A DNA stretch of 54,062 bases. Origin: an uncultured Polaribacter sp. Lineage in GTDB: Bacteria > Bacteroidota > Bacteroidia > Flavobacteriales > Flavobacteriaceae. The notes beneath the pieces were generated by a model. That model made no database searches. It had not been told where the DNA came from and saw only the letters and a program-made list of their open reading frames with translations. The DNA is taken from contig CAJXTJ010000003.1 in assembly GCA_913061165.1 (NCBI GenBank), positions 1 through 54,062 on the forward strand, given 5' to 3'. Positions 1-8,473 of this stretch are shown one piece after another (the stretch's first letter is position 1; each line of letters starts with the position of its first letter). A program made the position numbers and the translations under genes.

Positions 1-16
1 TGTGTATAAGAGACAG
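1..16. other. Residual Nextera/Tn5 mosaic-end adapter
   Basis: The first 16 bases, TGTGTATAAGAGACAG, are the last 16 bases of the 19-bp Tn5 mosaic end used in Nextera libraries. They are not genomic. Real sequence starts at about position 17, and the receptor gene on the minus strand runs straight into the adapter. The same adapter in the opposite orientation closes the other end of the window. Confidence 0.95.
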
Positions 17-932
17 CTCTTGTGCCATATAAATTTATTAAAGATGCTTTGTGCCTTCTTTTCCCATTAATTAAAACCAATGTCTGGTCTGGTCCTAGAC
101 CCCTAATTGTTGCAGGATCTATATGATCTGCGCCATCTGCGCCAGATTGTTTAGTAGCGTTAAAGGAAGGAATTGCATATTGTAAAAATTGATTAATTTC
201 TACCTGACTACTTTTAGAGGAGGTGTCCTCAATATTAATAAAATCTATAGCTACAGGGGTGTCATTAGCAACTCTGTTTTTGTTTCTAGAACCCACTACT
301 TGCACCTCATCTAATTCTTGACCAGATAACAAAACAATTGAATGAAATACATTGGGTTTTAAGTTTAGTGTTTTAGACTTATGGCCTAAAAAGCTAATGG
401 AAATCGTGTTTTTATTCTGAATCTTAAACTCAAAAGTTCCGTCTCTATTTGTTGTTATTCCTTTTAAGGATTCTTTTTCTTGCAAAGCAGCACCACTTAG
501 AGGTGTATTATCTGAACTTAAAACAATACCTCTAACTGTTATTTGATTACGATTAAATGTACTGTCTATAATAGCATCTTTAGAAAAAAAAGTAGTGCCT
601 TGAGATAAAAGTTTCTTTTTAGCTACCTCTTCCTTAGAATAGATAACAAAATAGTTGTTTCCTAAATCATCAAAAAGAAAAGGGGTGAGTTTTTCAAGTA
701 AAGAAATAGATGCTTCTAAAGATAGATTTCTAAAGCCGGCATCTTGTATTTTTTTATTTAAAAGTAAATTAGCTTTGTACGTAAAGAAAATTTCATGGGT
801 ATTACTAATTTTATTTAGCAATGCCGCCAAAGGTATTGTATTTTTAGATTTGGTTTGAGCAAGCGCAGTTTGAAATGTAAACGATATAAAGACAATTAAT
901 ATAAGTTTTAGAAATACTAATTTTTTTGTCAT
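17..932 (-). CDS. TonB-dependent receptor with STN domain, N-terminal part only
   Basis: Outer-membrane TonB-dependent receptor of the signal-transducing type, cut by the contig edge so that about 305 N-terminal residues remain. Translated from ATG at 932-930 it shows a signal peptide (MTKKLVFLKLILIVF... ending TALAQ). An STN domain follows at about residues 30-85, then a carboxypeptidase-regulatory-like beta domain at about 130-200, then a stretch LDEVQVVGSRNKNR, then the start of the plug with IRGLGPDQTLVLINGKRR. The STN domain normally contacts a FecR protein in the periplasm, and fecR and an ECF sigma gene lie directly upstream on the same strand. The plug resembles iron/siderophore-type receptors more than SusC glycan receptors, but the substrate cannot be read from this fragment. 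The barrel is missing. Confidence 0.88.
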
Positions 933-951
933 TTACTTTTGTGAATTATAG

Positions 952-1953
952 CTACTTCTTGCTAATAATTAGGTCGTTCTCTTTTTTAACAATAAGCACA
1001 CCTGTAGACTTTTCAATGGCTTTTATACAGATATCTATATTTGTAATAGGAACTGCTCCTGTTATTAATATATCTTTACTGTTATCATCTTTAAAAACAA
1101 TAGAATATCCATAAGATTCTTCTATTTTTTCCATCGCTTTTTCCAAAGATAGGTTTTCAAAAAGTAAAGAACCATCTTTCCAACTTGTTTTTATAATGGG
1201 ATTGAAAATATTTTTATCTTCTAAAATTTTATTTTCTTCAGCTGAATATGAAATATAATTACCAGGAATCATTTTTTTGTCAGCACCATTTTTAAGTTTT
1301 AGCCATATATTTCCTTCCTCTAAGAAAACAGCTGTTTTTTCTTTTTTTGTACTTACATTAAAAGAAGTACCATATACTTCTACAGATAAATCTTTTGTGA
1401 TTACCCAAAACTTCGCCTGGGTAACAATTTTTTTATCAACCTGAAAAAATGCTTCACCAGATAACCAAACTCTTCTAGTTTCATTTTTATAGTAAGATAG
1501 GCGAGAGTTTGAATTTAAAGTAACATCACTACCATCTTGTAGTTTAATATTTAAAATTTCACCAAAGTTGGTTTTGTGTGTAATCTTAGCAGTACTACTT
1601 AAGAAGTAAAAGCCTAGAGACATTATTAGTAATACAGATGCTGCGGCACTAAATTTCCTTAAAAATATAACTTTTGCTTTTGGTGCTTTTATTTTTGTTT
1701 TTGTTTTTTCCTGAATTTTAGCTTCTAATTTTTTCCATTCGAAAGCAACTTTTTCTTTGCTAACAAGGTCCTTATTAAAAGAAACACCTAGAACAAGGTC
1801 TTTCGCTTTATTTACCAATTCATTTTTCTCTGGATTATTTGCAATCCAAAATTCCCAAAAATTTATGTCCGTACCATTATTTTGTAATGCCCAATTTTTA
1901 AAAGACACGTCTTCTAAAAAATCGTTTATGGTATTGTATTGTTTTTTAATCAT
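952..1953 (-). CDS. FecR-family anti-sigma factor (DUF4974 type)
   Basis: Inner-membrane anti-sigma regulator that relays receptor occupancy to the ECF sigma factor encoded upstream. The 333-residue protein has a cytoplasmic N-terminal region (1-98), one membrane span at about 101-120, a periplasmic FecR domain at about 125-220 (including LNSNSRLSYY and WLSGEAFFQV), and a C-terminal DUF4974-like domain at about 262-331 (FENLSLEKAMEKIEESYGYS). This architecture is usual for Bacteroidota FecR proteins. The start is ATG at 1953. It lies between the sigma gene (64 bases from the sigma stop) and the STN-bearing receptor, forming a sigma, anti-sigma, receptor cassette. It probably senses the ligand of that receptor. 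Confidence 0.93.
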   Translation of the reverse strand: MIKKQYNTINDFLEDVSFKNWALQNNGTDINFWEFWIANNPEKNELVNKAKDLVLGVSFNKDLVSKEKVAFEWKKLEAKIQEKTKTKIKAPKAKVIFLRKFSAAASVLLIMSLGFYFLSSTAKITHKTNFGEILNIKLQDGSDVTLNSNSRLSYYKNETRRVWLSGEAFFQVDKKIVTQAKFWVITKDLSVEVYGTSFNVSTKKEKTAVFLEEGNIWLKLKNGADKKMIPGNYISYSAEENKILEDKNIFNPIIKTSWKDGSLLFENLSLEKAMEKIEESYGYSIVFKDDNSKDILITGAVPITNIDICIKAIEKSTGVLIVKKENDLIISKK

Positions 1954-2017
1954 TTTTTAATTGTCTCTTTCTACCTGTATAAGATTCTATTCTATTTTTT
2001 ATACCCTTAATTTTATG

Positions 2018-2584
2018 TTAAAGCTTAAATAGTTTTATAATAGCCATTTCTTCTTTTAAGCTTTTTATTGCTTTATGCAATGTATTTATTACACTCTGAT
2101 AATTAATACCCATTATTTCTGAGATTTCTGAAGCTTTTAAACCGCTGTAATACTTCAAATAAATGGCCTCTTTTTGTCTACTTGGTAATTTATTTAATAA
2201 AACAGACAAGTTTTTATTCCTAAAAATGGTCGTTTCTTGCTCTGTCATTATCTCTTCTGCTGTAAATTGAAGGTCCACAAATGTATCTTCAGGAAAATCA
2301 GTGCGCGTTAATTTATTGTTTTTTTTCATCACCTTTAATAAAAAACGTTTGTAGGAAGTGAAAAGGTAAGGTGCAATGGTATCTAAATCGCTTAAATTCT
2401 GTTTGTGTTCAAAAACATATAAAAAAAAGTCTTGCAATGTATCTTCTGTAAGCGCAGTATTTTTAGATATTTTTAATCCGTAACTATGTAAGTCTGGGTA
2501 ATAGCTTTCAAAAAGTACAGAAAACGCATTAAGATCTCCTTCTTTTAACGCCTTCCATAAAAACTTATCTGGTAACTTTTCCAT
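2018..2584 (-). CDS. ECF RNA polymerase sigma factor (FecI-like)
   Basis: Extracytoplasmic-function sigma factor expected to drive the adjacent receptor gene when released by the FecR protein. From ATG at 2584 it has 188 residues: sigma region 2 at about 20-85 (LFESYYPDLHSYG, TLQDFFLYVF) and region 4 at about 124-178 (LPSRQKEAIYLKYYSGLKASEISEIMG, then a recognition helix). A TTG six codons upstream keeps the frame open, but the ATG start (MEKLPDKFLWK) is preferred because it is the normal initiation codon and gives the usual length. The gene is divergent from the Bat operon, with about 137 bases between the starts. Confidence 0.92.
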   Translation of the reverse strand: MEKLPDKFLWKALKEGDLNAFSVLFESYYPDLHSYGLKISKNTALTEDTLQDFFLYVFEHKQNLSDLDTIAPYLFTSYKRFLLKVMKKNNKLTRTDFPEDTFVDLQFTAEEIMTEQETTIFRNKNLSVLLNKLPSRQKEAIYLKYYSGLKASEISEIMGINYQSVINTLHKAIKSLKEEMAIIKLFKL

Positions 2585-2677
2585 AAAAAATTTAGTGCTC
2601 AATAATTCTCTAAAAGTAATAAAAATTAACGAATCATCTTTAACCTACTTTTAACAAAAATAAATATGTTAAAATTG

Positions 2678-2685
2678 TAGTTTTG
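2678..2685 (+). promoter_or_regulatory. -7 box upstream of the Bat operon
   Basis: TAGTTTTG matches the Bacteroidota -7 consensus TAnnTTTG exactly and lies 36 bases before the moxR ATG, within the divergent gap to the sigma factor gene. No clear -33 TTG was seen at the expected distance. Confidence 0.5.
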
Positions 2686-2721
2686 TTTCAATAAAAAAAA
2701 TAACACCAAATACAATATATA

Positions 2722-3711
2722 ATGGATGTAGATGTAAGAGCAATTAACGAGAAAATTGAAAAGGAAAGTGCCTTTATAGATATTCTTACTTTAGAAATGA
2801 ACAAAGTAATTGTTGGCCAAAAACAAATGATAGAAAGTTTGTTAATCGGGTTAATTGGAAATGGTCATATTTTGCTAGAAGGAGTTCCTGGATTGGCAAA
2901 AACTTTGGCAATTAACACATTATCTAAAGCGGTGCAAGCAAGTTTTAGTAGAGTGCAGTTTACTCCAGATTTATTGCCTGCAGATGTTGTTGGAACCATG
3001 ATTTACAATATGAAGGAAAATGACTTCATGATTAAAAAAGGTCCGATATTTGCAAACTTTGTACTGGCAGATGAGATTAACAGAGCACCTGCAAAAGTAC
3101 AATCTGCTTTATTAGAAGCAATGCAAGAGCGCCAAATTACTATTGGAGACACTACCTTTAAGTTAGATGAGCCTTTCTTAGTAATGGCAACTCAAAACCC
3201 AGTAGAACAAGAAGGAACCTATCCTTTGCCAGAAGCACAAGTAGATAGATTCATGCTAAAAGTAGTCATTGATTATCCTAAATTACAAGATGAGCAACTT
3301 ATTATGCGCCAAAATTTATCCGGTAGCTTTGCCACAGTAAATCCTGTAGTTTCTGTAGCCCAAATTATAAAAGCAAGAGCAGTTGCAAATGAGGTTTATA
3401 TGGACGAGAAAATCGAAAAATATATTCTAGACATTATTTTTGCAACACGATATCCAGAAAAATATAACTTATCAAAATTAAAAGACTTAATTAGTTTTGG
3501 AGCCTCTCCTCGTGGAAGTATAAATTTAGCAAAAGCAGCAAAATGTTATGCCTTTATTAAACGAAGAGGATATGTAATTCCAGAAGATGTTAGAGCAGTA
3601 GTTTATGATGTTTTACGCCACAGAATTGGTATTACCTATGAAGCGGAAGCAGAAAATATAACTTCTGTTGATATTATAAACGATATTATTAATGAAATTG
3701 AAGTACCATAA
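2722..3711 (+). CDS. MoxR-family AAA+ ATPase of the Bat operon
   Basis: Cytoplasmic MoxR-type AAA+ ATPase, thought to act as a chaperone with the von Willebrand factor A (VWA) proteins encoded downstream. The 329-residue protein has Walker A GVPGLAKT (54-61), Walker B VLADEINRAP (114-123), sensor-1 ATQNP (156-160) and the EAQVDRF motif (171-177) typical of MoxR. A C-terminal lid (RRGYVIPEDVRAV) follows. It is the first gene of a nine-gene plus-strand string, 75 bases before the DUF58 gene, in the standard Bat order. Length and motifs are complete. The start ATG follows a -7 box by a short leader. Confidence 0.96.
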   Translation: MDVDVRAINEKIEKESAFIDILTLEMNKVIVGQKQMIESLLIGLIGNGHILLEGVPGLAKTLAINTLSKAVQASFSRVQFTPDLLPADVVGTMIYNMKENDFMIKKGPIFANFVLADEINRAPAKVQSALLEAMQERQITIGDTTFKLDEPFLVMATQNPVEQEGTYPLPEAQVDRFMLKVVIDYPKLQDEQLIMRQNLSGSFATVNPVVSVAQIIKARAVANEVYMDEKIEKYILDIIFATRYPEKYNLSKLKDLISFGASPRGSINLAKAAKCYAFIKRRGYVIPEDVRAVVYDVLRHRIGITYEAEAENITSVDIINDIINEIEVP

Positions 3712-3786
3712 ACAATTATCAAAAAACAATTATACGTTTAAAAGGTGAAACTAATAATTGATACATGTTAACTGACAATTGAATAA

Positions 3787-4656
3787 ATGGATACAAAAGA
3801 GATACTTAAGAAAGTACGGAAGATAGAAATTAAGACAAAACGTTTGTCTAATGATATTTTTGGAGGTGAATACCATTCATCGTTTAAAGGACGTGGTATG
3901 ACTTTTTCTGAAGTAAGACAATACCAATTTGGTGACGATATTAGAGCAATTGACTGGAATGTTACCGCACGCTACAACGAACCTTATATTAAAGTATTTG
4001 AAGAAGAACGAGAGTTGACCATGATGCTTTTAGTAGATGTTTCTGGCTCTGAATTGTTTGGAACAGCTACACAATTTAAAAAAGATACCGTCACAGAAAT
4101 TGCTGCAACATTGGCCTTTTCAGCAACTCAGAACAATGATAAAGTGGGTTTAATTTTATTTTCTGACGACATAGAACTTTTTATTCCTCCTAAAAAGGGA
4201 AAAAGTCATGTTTTAAGAATTATTAGAGAGCTCATAGAATTTAAGCCAAAAAGTAAAAAAACAAACATTGCAGCAGCTTTAAAGTTTCTATCTAGTGTAC
4301 TAAAAAAAAGAGCGATTGTTTTTATGTTATCAGATTTCATGGACGATGACTATGAAAAGACACTAAAAATTGCAGCAAAAAAACACGATTTAACGGGTAT
4401 TCGAGTTTTTGATAAACATGATGCCGAAATTCCTAATTTAGGAATGGTACCCATGTTAGATGCTGAAACCGGCAATGTGCAATTAATTAATACTGCATCA
4501 AGATCTGTAAGAGCAAGTTACAAAGCAAATGCAATAAGACTTTCAGACTATTACACAAACATGTTTAAAAGAAGTGGCGCAGGAAGTGTAAATACAAGGG
4601 TTGATGAAAATTACGTAAAAAAATTATTAGGTTATTTTAAACACAAAGGAAGATAG
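3787..4656 (+). CDS. DUF58 domain protein (VWA-like) of the Bat operon
   Basis: A DUF58 protein of 289 residues, the normal partner of MoxR ATPases. The family signature is clear at residues 35-63 (GRGMTFSEVRQYQFGDDIR followed by IDWNVTAR). A VWA-like fold follows with a MIDAS-type DVSGS at 84-88, suggesting divalent-metal-dependent protein binding. No signal peptide or membrane span is visible, so it is probably cytoplasmic. It sits between moxR and a BatD-like gene, with only 7 bases to the latter, so co-transcription is likely. Its precise biochemical role is not established for the family. Confidence 0.94.
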   Translation: MDTKEILKKVRKIEIKTKRLSNDIFGGEYHSSFKGRGMTFSEVRQYQFGDDIRAIDWNVTARYNEPYIKVFEEERELTMMLLVDVSGSELFGTATQFKKDTVTEIAATLAFSATQNNDKVGLILFSDDIELFIPPKKGKSHVLRIIRELIEFKPKSKKTNIAAALKFLSSVLKKRAIVFMLSDFMDDDYEKTLKIAAKKHDLTGIRVFDKHDAEIPNLGMVPMLDAETGNVQLINTASRSVRASYKANAIRLSDYYTNMFKRSGAGSVNTRVDENYVKKLLGYFKHKGR

Positions 4657-4663
4657 TCTTAAA

Positions 4664-5581
4664 ATGAAAAAACAAATATTCTACATATTACTATTTATTT
4701 CAACCATAAGTTTTGCGCAAAAACCAATGGTTAAAGCAGAAATTGATACTACCAACATTAGAATTGGTGAGCAGTTTCAATTAAAAATCTCGGTAGCTAA
4801 AACTCAGAATGTAATCATTCCGAAAATCCAACTAAAGGGATTGGAGATTATCGATTCTACAAGAATAGATACTATTAAAAACAGCCTCATTAGAAGATAC
4901 ATATTAACAGGCTTTGATAGCGGAGCATTTTACATTCCGCAACAACAAATCTTTGTAAAGAACCAAGCTTTTTTAACAGATTCTCTTTTAGTAAACGTAG
5001 CTACTATTGCTGTTGACACAACAAAAGTGAAGAAATTTCCAATAAAATCTATTAAAAAAGAACCTTACACTTTTGATGATTTTAAGATTTATATCTATCT
5101 TATTTTAGCTATTCTGGCGATTATTGGTTTCTGGATCTATTGGTTTGTTGTCAGAAAAAGGAAAGAAACCGAAGATGCACCAACGTACAGAACCTTACCT
5201 CCTTTTGAAGAGGCAATTTTAAGATTGACGGAATTAGACGAAAAACTTTTGTGGCAAAACAATAAAATAAAAGAATATTACTCTGAATTAACAGAAATTG
5301 TACGTGGCTATATTGAGCGTGAATTAAAAGTGCCTGCATTAGAAAATACTACTGATGAAGTGCTAGCAATGATAAAAGATTTTAAGAACGCAGATAGTAT
5401 AGAAACTTCAAAAGAAACAATAAAAAAGTTAAAAGACTTATTACAAGAAGCAGATTTAGTAAAGTTTGCCAAGTCGAAACCTTTAGCTATTGAAATTGAA
5501 GACGACAGAAGAGATGCAGAATTTATTATAGGACACTTAAAGCCTAAACAAATAATAGAAAAAGAAGATGAACTGGAGTAA
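4664..5581 (+). CDS. Membrane-anchored BatD-like protein of the Bat operon
   Basis: A 305-residue envelope protein conserved at this position of Bacteroidota Bat operons. It has a signal peptide (MKKQIFYILLFISTISFAQ), a beta-rich periplasmic part resembling the N-terminus of BatD-type proteins (residues 22-125), one membrane span at about 143-164 (IYLILAILAIIGFWIYWFVV), and a cytoplasmic helical region. In that region, ELTEIVRGYIERELKVPALE resembles the C-terminal part of BatD and of DUF4381 proteins in proteobacterial MoxR loci. It overlaps the batA start by 14 bases, which suggests translational coupling. The name is inferred from architecture and position; no catalytic motif is visible. 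Confidence 0.75.
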   Translation: MKKQIFYILLFISTISFAQKPMVKAEIDTTNIRIGEQFQLKISVAKTQNVIIPKIQLKGLEIIDSTRIDTIKNSLIRRYILTGFDSGAFYIPQQQIFVKNQAFLTDSLLVNVATIAVDTTKVKKFPIKSIKKEPYTFDDFKIYIYLILAILAIIGFWIYWFVVRKRKETEDAPTYRTLPPFEEAILRLTELDEKLLWQNNKIKEYYSELTEIVRGYIERELKVPALENTTDEVLAMIKDFKNADSIETSKETIKKLKDLLQEADLVKFAKSKPLAIEIEDDRRDAEFIIGHLKPKQIIEKEDELE

Positions 5582-6572
5582 TTTCGAATTTTACAATCCA
5601 ACCTTTCTCTGGTTGCTCATACTAATACCAATATTGGCAATTTGGCAATTCTTTATGCGTAAAAAAGATACTGCTGTTTTAACAATGCCAAGTGTAAAAG
5701 GTTTTAAAAGTGGTTCATTTTTATCAAAATTAAAACCAATTCTATACCTGTTAAGAATACTTGCTTTGTCTGCAATTATAATTGCGCTAGCAAGACCTCG
5801 GAATGTTTCTGTAAGCAAGAAAACGAAAACAAATAGAGGTATTGATATTGTAATGGCAATTGATGTTTCTGCAAGTATGTTGGCGAGAGATTTAAAGCCA
5901 AATAGATTAGAGGCACTTAAAAAAGTAGCTGTAAATTTTGTAGACAGAAGACCCAACGATAGAATTGGTATTGTGGTATATGCCGGTGAAAGTTTTACCC
6001 AAACCCCAATTACAAGTGATAAAGGAATTGTGAAACGTACAATTTCTGAATTGAAATGGGGGCAATTAGAAGGTGGCACAGCTATTGGAATGGGTTTAGG
6101 TTCGGGTGTAAACAGACTAAAAGAAAGTAAGGCAAAAAGTAAAGTCATTATTTTACTTACAGATGGTGTAAATAATTCCGGTAATATAGATCCAAGAACG
6201 GCCACAGAATTGGCAAAAGAGCTGAACATAAAAGTATATACCATAGGAATTGGAACCAACGGGATGGCAGATTTTCCTTGGAGTAAAGATCCAAGAACAG
6301 GGAAACTAAATTTTAGAAAACAACAGGTAGAAATAGACGAAAAGCTATTGCAAGAAATTGCTTCAGAAACCGAAGGAAAATATTTTAGAGCAACAGATAA
6401 TGAGTCTTTAAAGGAAATTTATGACGAAATTGATGCTCTGGAAAAAACAAAAATAGAAGAGTTTAAGTATTATAATTATCAAGAGAAGTTTAGAATTTTT
6501 GTACTCTTAGGATTAGGATTCTTATTGTTAGAATTCATTTTAAGAAATACAATTTTCAAAAGTTTTATATAA
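5568..6572 (+). CDS. batA: BatA, membrane VWA protein
   Basis: Inner-membrane VWA-domain protein of the aerotolerance (Bat) operon. The 334 residues comprise two N-terminal membrane spans (about 11-29 and 57-75), a VWA domain from about 92 with an intact MIDAS start DVSAS (99-103), the motif LARDLKPNRL shared with BatB, and LLTDGVNNSGNID. A C-terminal span lies near 309-327. It overlaps the preceding gene by 14 bases and is followed by the paralogous batB after 27 bases. The name comes from B. fragilis, where the locus was linked to oxygen tolerance. The molecular role is unresolved. Confidence 0.93.
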   Translation: MNWSNFEFYNPTFLWLLILIPILAIWQFFMRKKDTAVLTMPSVKGFKSGSFLSKLKPILYLLRILALSAIIIALARPRNVSVSKKTKTNRGIDIVMAIDVSASMLARDLKPNRLEALKKVAVNFVDRRPNDRIGIVVYAGESFTQTPITSDKGIVKRTISELKWGQLEGGTAIGMGLGSGVNRLKESKAKSKVIILLTDGVNNSGNIDPRTATELAKELNIKVYTIGIGTNGMADFPWSKDPRTGKLNFRKQQVEIDEKLLQEIASETEGKYFRATDNESLKEIYDEIDALEKTKIEEFKYYNYQEKFRIFVLLGLGFLLLEFILRNTIFKSFI

Positions 6573-6599
6573 AAAATTGAATCTTTCAATTAAAAAAGA

Positions 6600-7646
6600 A
6601 TGTACAGAATAGAAGAACCAACTTATTTTTATCTCCTCACAATTATTCCAGCAATGATTGTTATTTTCTTGTTGGTTTTATGGTGGAAAAAAAGAACCCA
6701 GCGTAAATTTTCTAATAGTACCTTATTAGAAAAATTAGCCCCAAATGCATCCACCTTTAAAACGACGATAAAATTAATTTTTTTACTCTTAGGTATTACA
6801 TTTTTAATTATTTCTTTGACCAACCCAAAAATGGGAACCAAATTAAAAACAGTTAAAAGAGAAGGTGTAGATGTTGTTTTTGCTTTAGATGTTTCTAAAA
6901 GTATGCTGGCAGAAGATATTGCGCCCAACAGATTGGAAAAAGCAAAACAAATTATTTCTAAAACAATTGATAGGTTAGGTTCAGATAGAGTAGGTATTAT
7001 TATTTATGCAGGAAATTCATACCCATTATTACCAATAACTACAGATCATGCTGCCGCAAATATGTTCTTACAAAACGCAAATCCAGACATGGTTTCTAGC
7101 CAAGGAACCGCGATTAATGAAGCATTAGAATTGGCAAAAACATATTATAATAATGATGAGCAAACCAACAGGTTTTTAATTATTATTTCAGATGGTGAAG
7201 ATCATCAAGAAGAAACAAAACAGGTGGCACAAAATTTAGCAAACGAAGGTGTGAAAATTTATACTGTTGGCGTTGGTACAGAAAGAGGTGGGCCAATTCC
7301 TATACGTGTAAATGGTGCTGTGAATAGTTATAAAAAAGATAACAAAGGTGAAACTGTAATTACAAAACGGGTACCAGAGGTTTTACAGGGAATTGCAGAT
7401 GCTTCTAATGGAAAATATATTGATGGTAATATTACTGAAAATCCTGTAAGCGAAATTGCAGAAATTATTGCAAATGCAGAAAAAAGCGAATTTGAGACCA
7501 AGCAGTTTTCTGACTATAAAGATCAATTTCAATGGTTTTTAGCATTTGGATTGTTCTTTTTAATTATGGATATTTTCTTGTTTGAAAAGAAAACAAAGTG
7601 GTTAAAAAAAGCGGACTTATTTAACGAAGAGAAATCAAAAAATTAA
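6600..7646 (+). CDS. batB: BatB, membrane VWA protein
   Basis: Second membrane-anchored VWA protein of the Bat operon, paralogous to the upstream BatA. The 348-residue protein has two N-terminal spans (about 10-28 and 56-73), MIDAS DVSKS (97-101) followed by LAEDIAPNRLEKAKQ, IISDGEDHQEE, and a C-terminal span near residues 316-334. Its stop codon is directly followed by the batC ATG, so the pair is almost certainly co-translated. In other species BatA and BatB associate in one membrane complex; here that is inference from the family. Confidence 0.93.
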   Translation: MYRIEEPTYFYLLTIIPAMIVIFLLVLWWKKRTQRKFSNSTLLEKLAPNASTFKTTIKLIFLLLGITFLIISLTNPKMGTKLKTVKREGVDVVFALDVSKSMLAEDIAPNRLEKAKQIISKTIDRLGSDRVGIIIYAGNSYPLLPITTDHAAANMFLQNANPDMVSSQGTAINEALELAKTYYNNDEQTNRFLIIISDGEDHQEETKQVAQNLANEGVKIYTVGVGTERGGPIPIRVNGAVNSYKKDNKGETVITKRVPEVLQGIADASNGKYIDGNITENPVSEIAEIIANAEKSEFETKQFSDYKDQFQWFLAFGLFFLIMDIFLFEKKTKWLKKADLFNEEKSKN

Positions 7647-8450
7647 ATGAAAAAATTAAAATACCTGCTTATCATTTTCTTAATGCTCTTTTCATCTAAC
7701 GAAATAGCAGCACAAAAAGATACTATTGCACAGCAAAGAACTGCAAGGAAAATGCTGCGTCAGGGGAATGAATTGTATCAAAAAGAACAATTCACAGATG
7801 CTTCTGTAGCCTATCAAAAAGCATTGGGAAGTAATTCTAATTACGACAAAGCAACCTATAATTTGGGAAATGCCTTGTATAAGAATAAAAACTACAAAGA
7901 AGCCATACCTCAATATGAATTAACTGCAAAAACTACAACTAACAAGGCTGTTAAGGCTGAAGCATTTCATAATATGGGAAATTCCATGATGGAGTCTAAA
8001 AATTATCAAGGGGCTGTAGATGCTTTTAAAAGTGCCTTAAGAAACAACCCTACAGATGATGAAACTCGTTATAATTTAGCCGTTGCACAGCAATTATTAG
8101 ACAAAGAAAACCAAGATAAAAAAGACGATAAAAATAAGGATAAGGATAAAAAAGACAAAGATAAGAAGGATAAAGATAAGAAGGACAAAGATCAAAAAGA
8201 CAAGAATAAAAAGGACAAAGACGATAAGGACAAAGACGGTGACGGGGATAAAGACAAGGATAAGAAGCAAGATCCAAAAAAAGACAAAAAGAAAGAACCA
8301 CAAAAACCGAAACCTCAACCTGGTAAAATGACACCTCAACAAGTAAAGCAACTCTTAGAAAGCTTAAATAATGAGGAGAAAAAAACCCAGAAAAAAATGA
8401 ATGCTAAAAAAGCAAAAGGTAAAAAGGTAAAACAAGAAAAAGATTGGTAG
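7647..8450 (+). CDS. batC: BatC, TPR protein with Lys/Asp low-complexity tail
   Basis: Periplasmic tetratricopeptide-repeat protein of the Bat operon. It has a signal peptide (MKKLKYLLIIFLMLFSSNEI, cut near AAQ) and TPR units across about 32-150 (GNELYQKEQFTDASVAYQKA, YNLGNALYKNKNYKEAIPQY, NMGNSMMESKNYQGAVDAF). A roughly 60-residue run made almost only of Lys and Asp follows (157-216), then a Pro/Lys-rich segment and KMTPQQVKQLLESLNNEEKKTQKK. That last motif is typical of BatC C-termini. The K/D run is charge-balanced and probably disordered. It abuts batB and precedes batD by 23 bases. Confidence 0.9.
   Translation: MKKLKYLLIIFLMLFSSNEIAAQKDTIAQQRTARKMLRQGNELYQKEQFTDASVAYQKALGSNSNYDKATYNLGNALYKNKNYKEAIPQYELTAKTTTNKAVKAEAFHNMGNSMMESKNYQGAVDAFKSALRNNPTDDETRYNLAVAQQLLDKENQDKKDDKNKDKDKKDKDKKDKDKKDKDQKDKNKKDKDDKDKDGDGDKDKDKKQDPKKDKKKEPQKPKPQPGKMTPQQVKQLLESLNNEEKKTQKKMNAKKAKGKKVKQEKDW
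8115..8294 (+). repeat. Imperfect AAAGAC/AAGGAT-type repeat coding for Lys/Asp
   Basis: Purine-rich imperfect tandem repeats of 6 and 12 bases (variants of AAGGATAAAGAT and AAGGACAAAGAT) encode the K/D run in BatC. They are inside the reading frame, so length changes by whole units would be tolerated. Such tracts are prone to slippage and to assembly errors. Confidence 0.8.
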
Positions 8451-8473
8451 TTTTAACGTTTTAAAAAAAGTTG

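Noticed and set aside
5591-6259. 222-codon minus-strand frame opposite batA
   Set aside because: It lies wholly antisense to a well-supported VWA gene with intact MIDAS motif; composition follows from the coding strand.
8115-8294. CRISPR-like or regulatory tandem repeat
   Set aside because: The repeats are irregular, in frame, and fully explained by coding for the Lys/Asp tract of BatC. No spacer structure exists.
8050-8351. Minus-strand frames of Leu/Phe/Tyr-rich sequence opposite the K/D run of BatC
   Set aside because: They arise from reading the Lys/Asp repeats backwards and have no start context or family motif.
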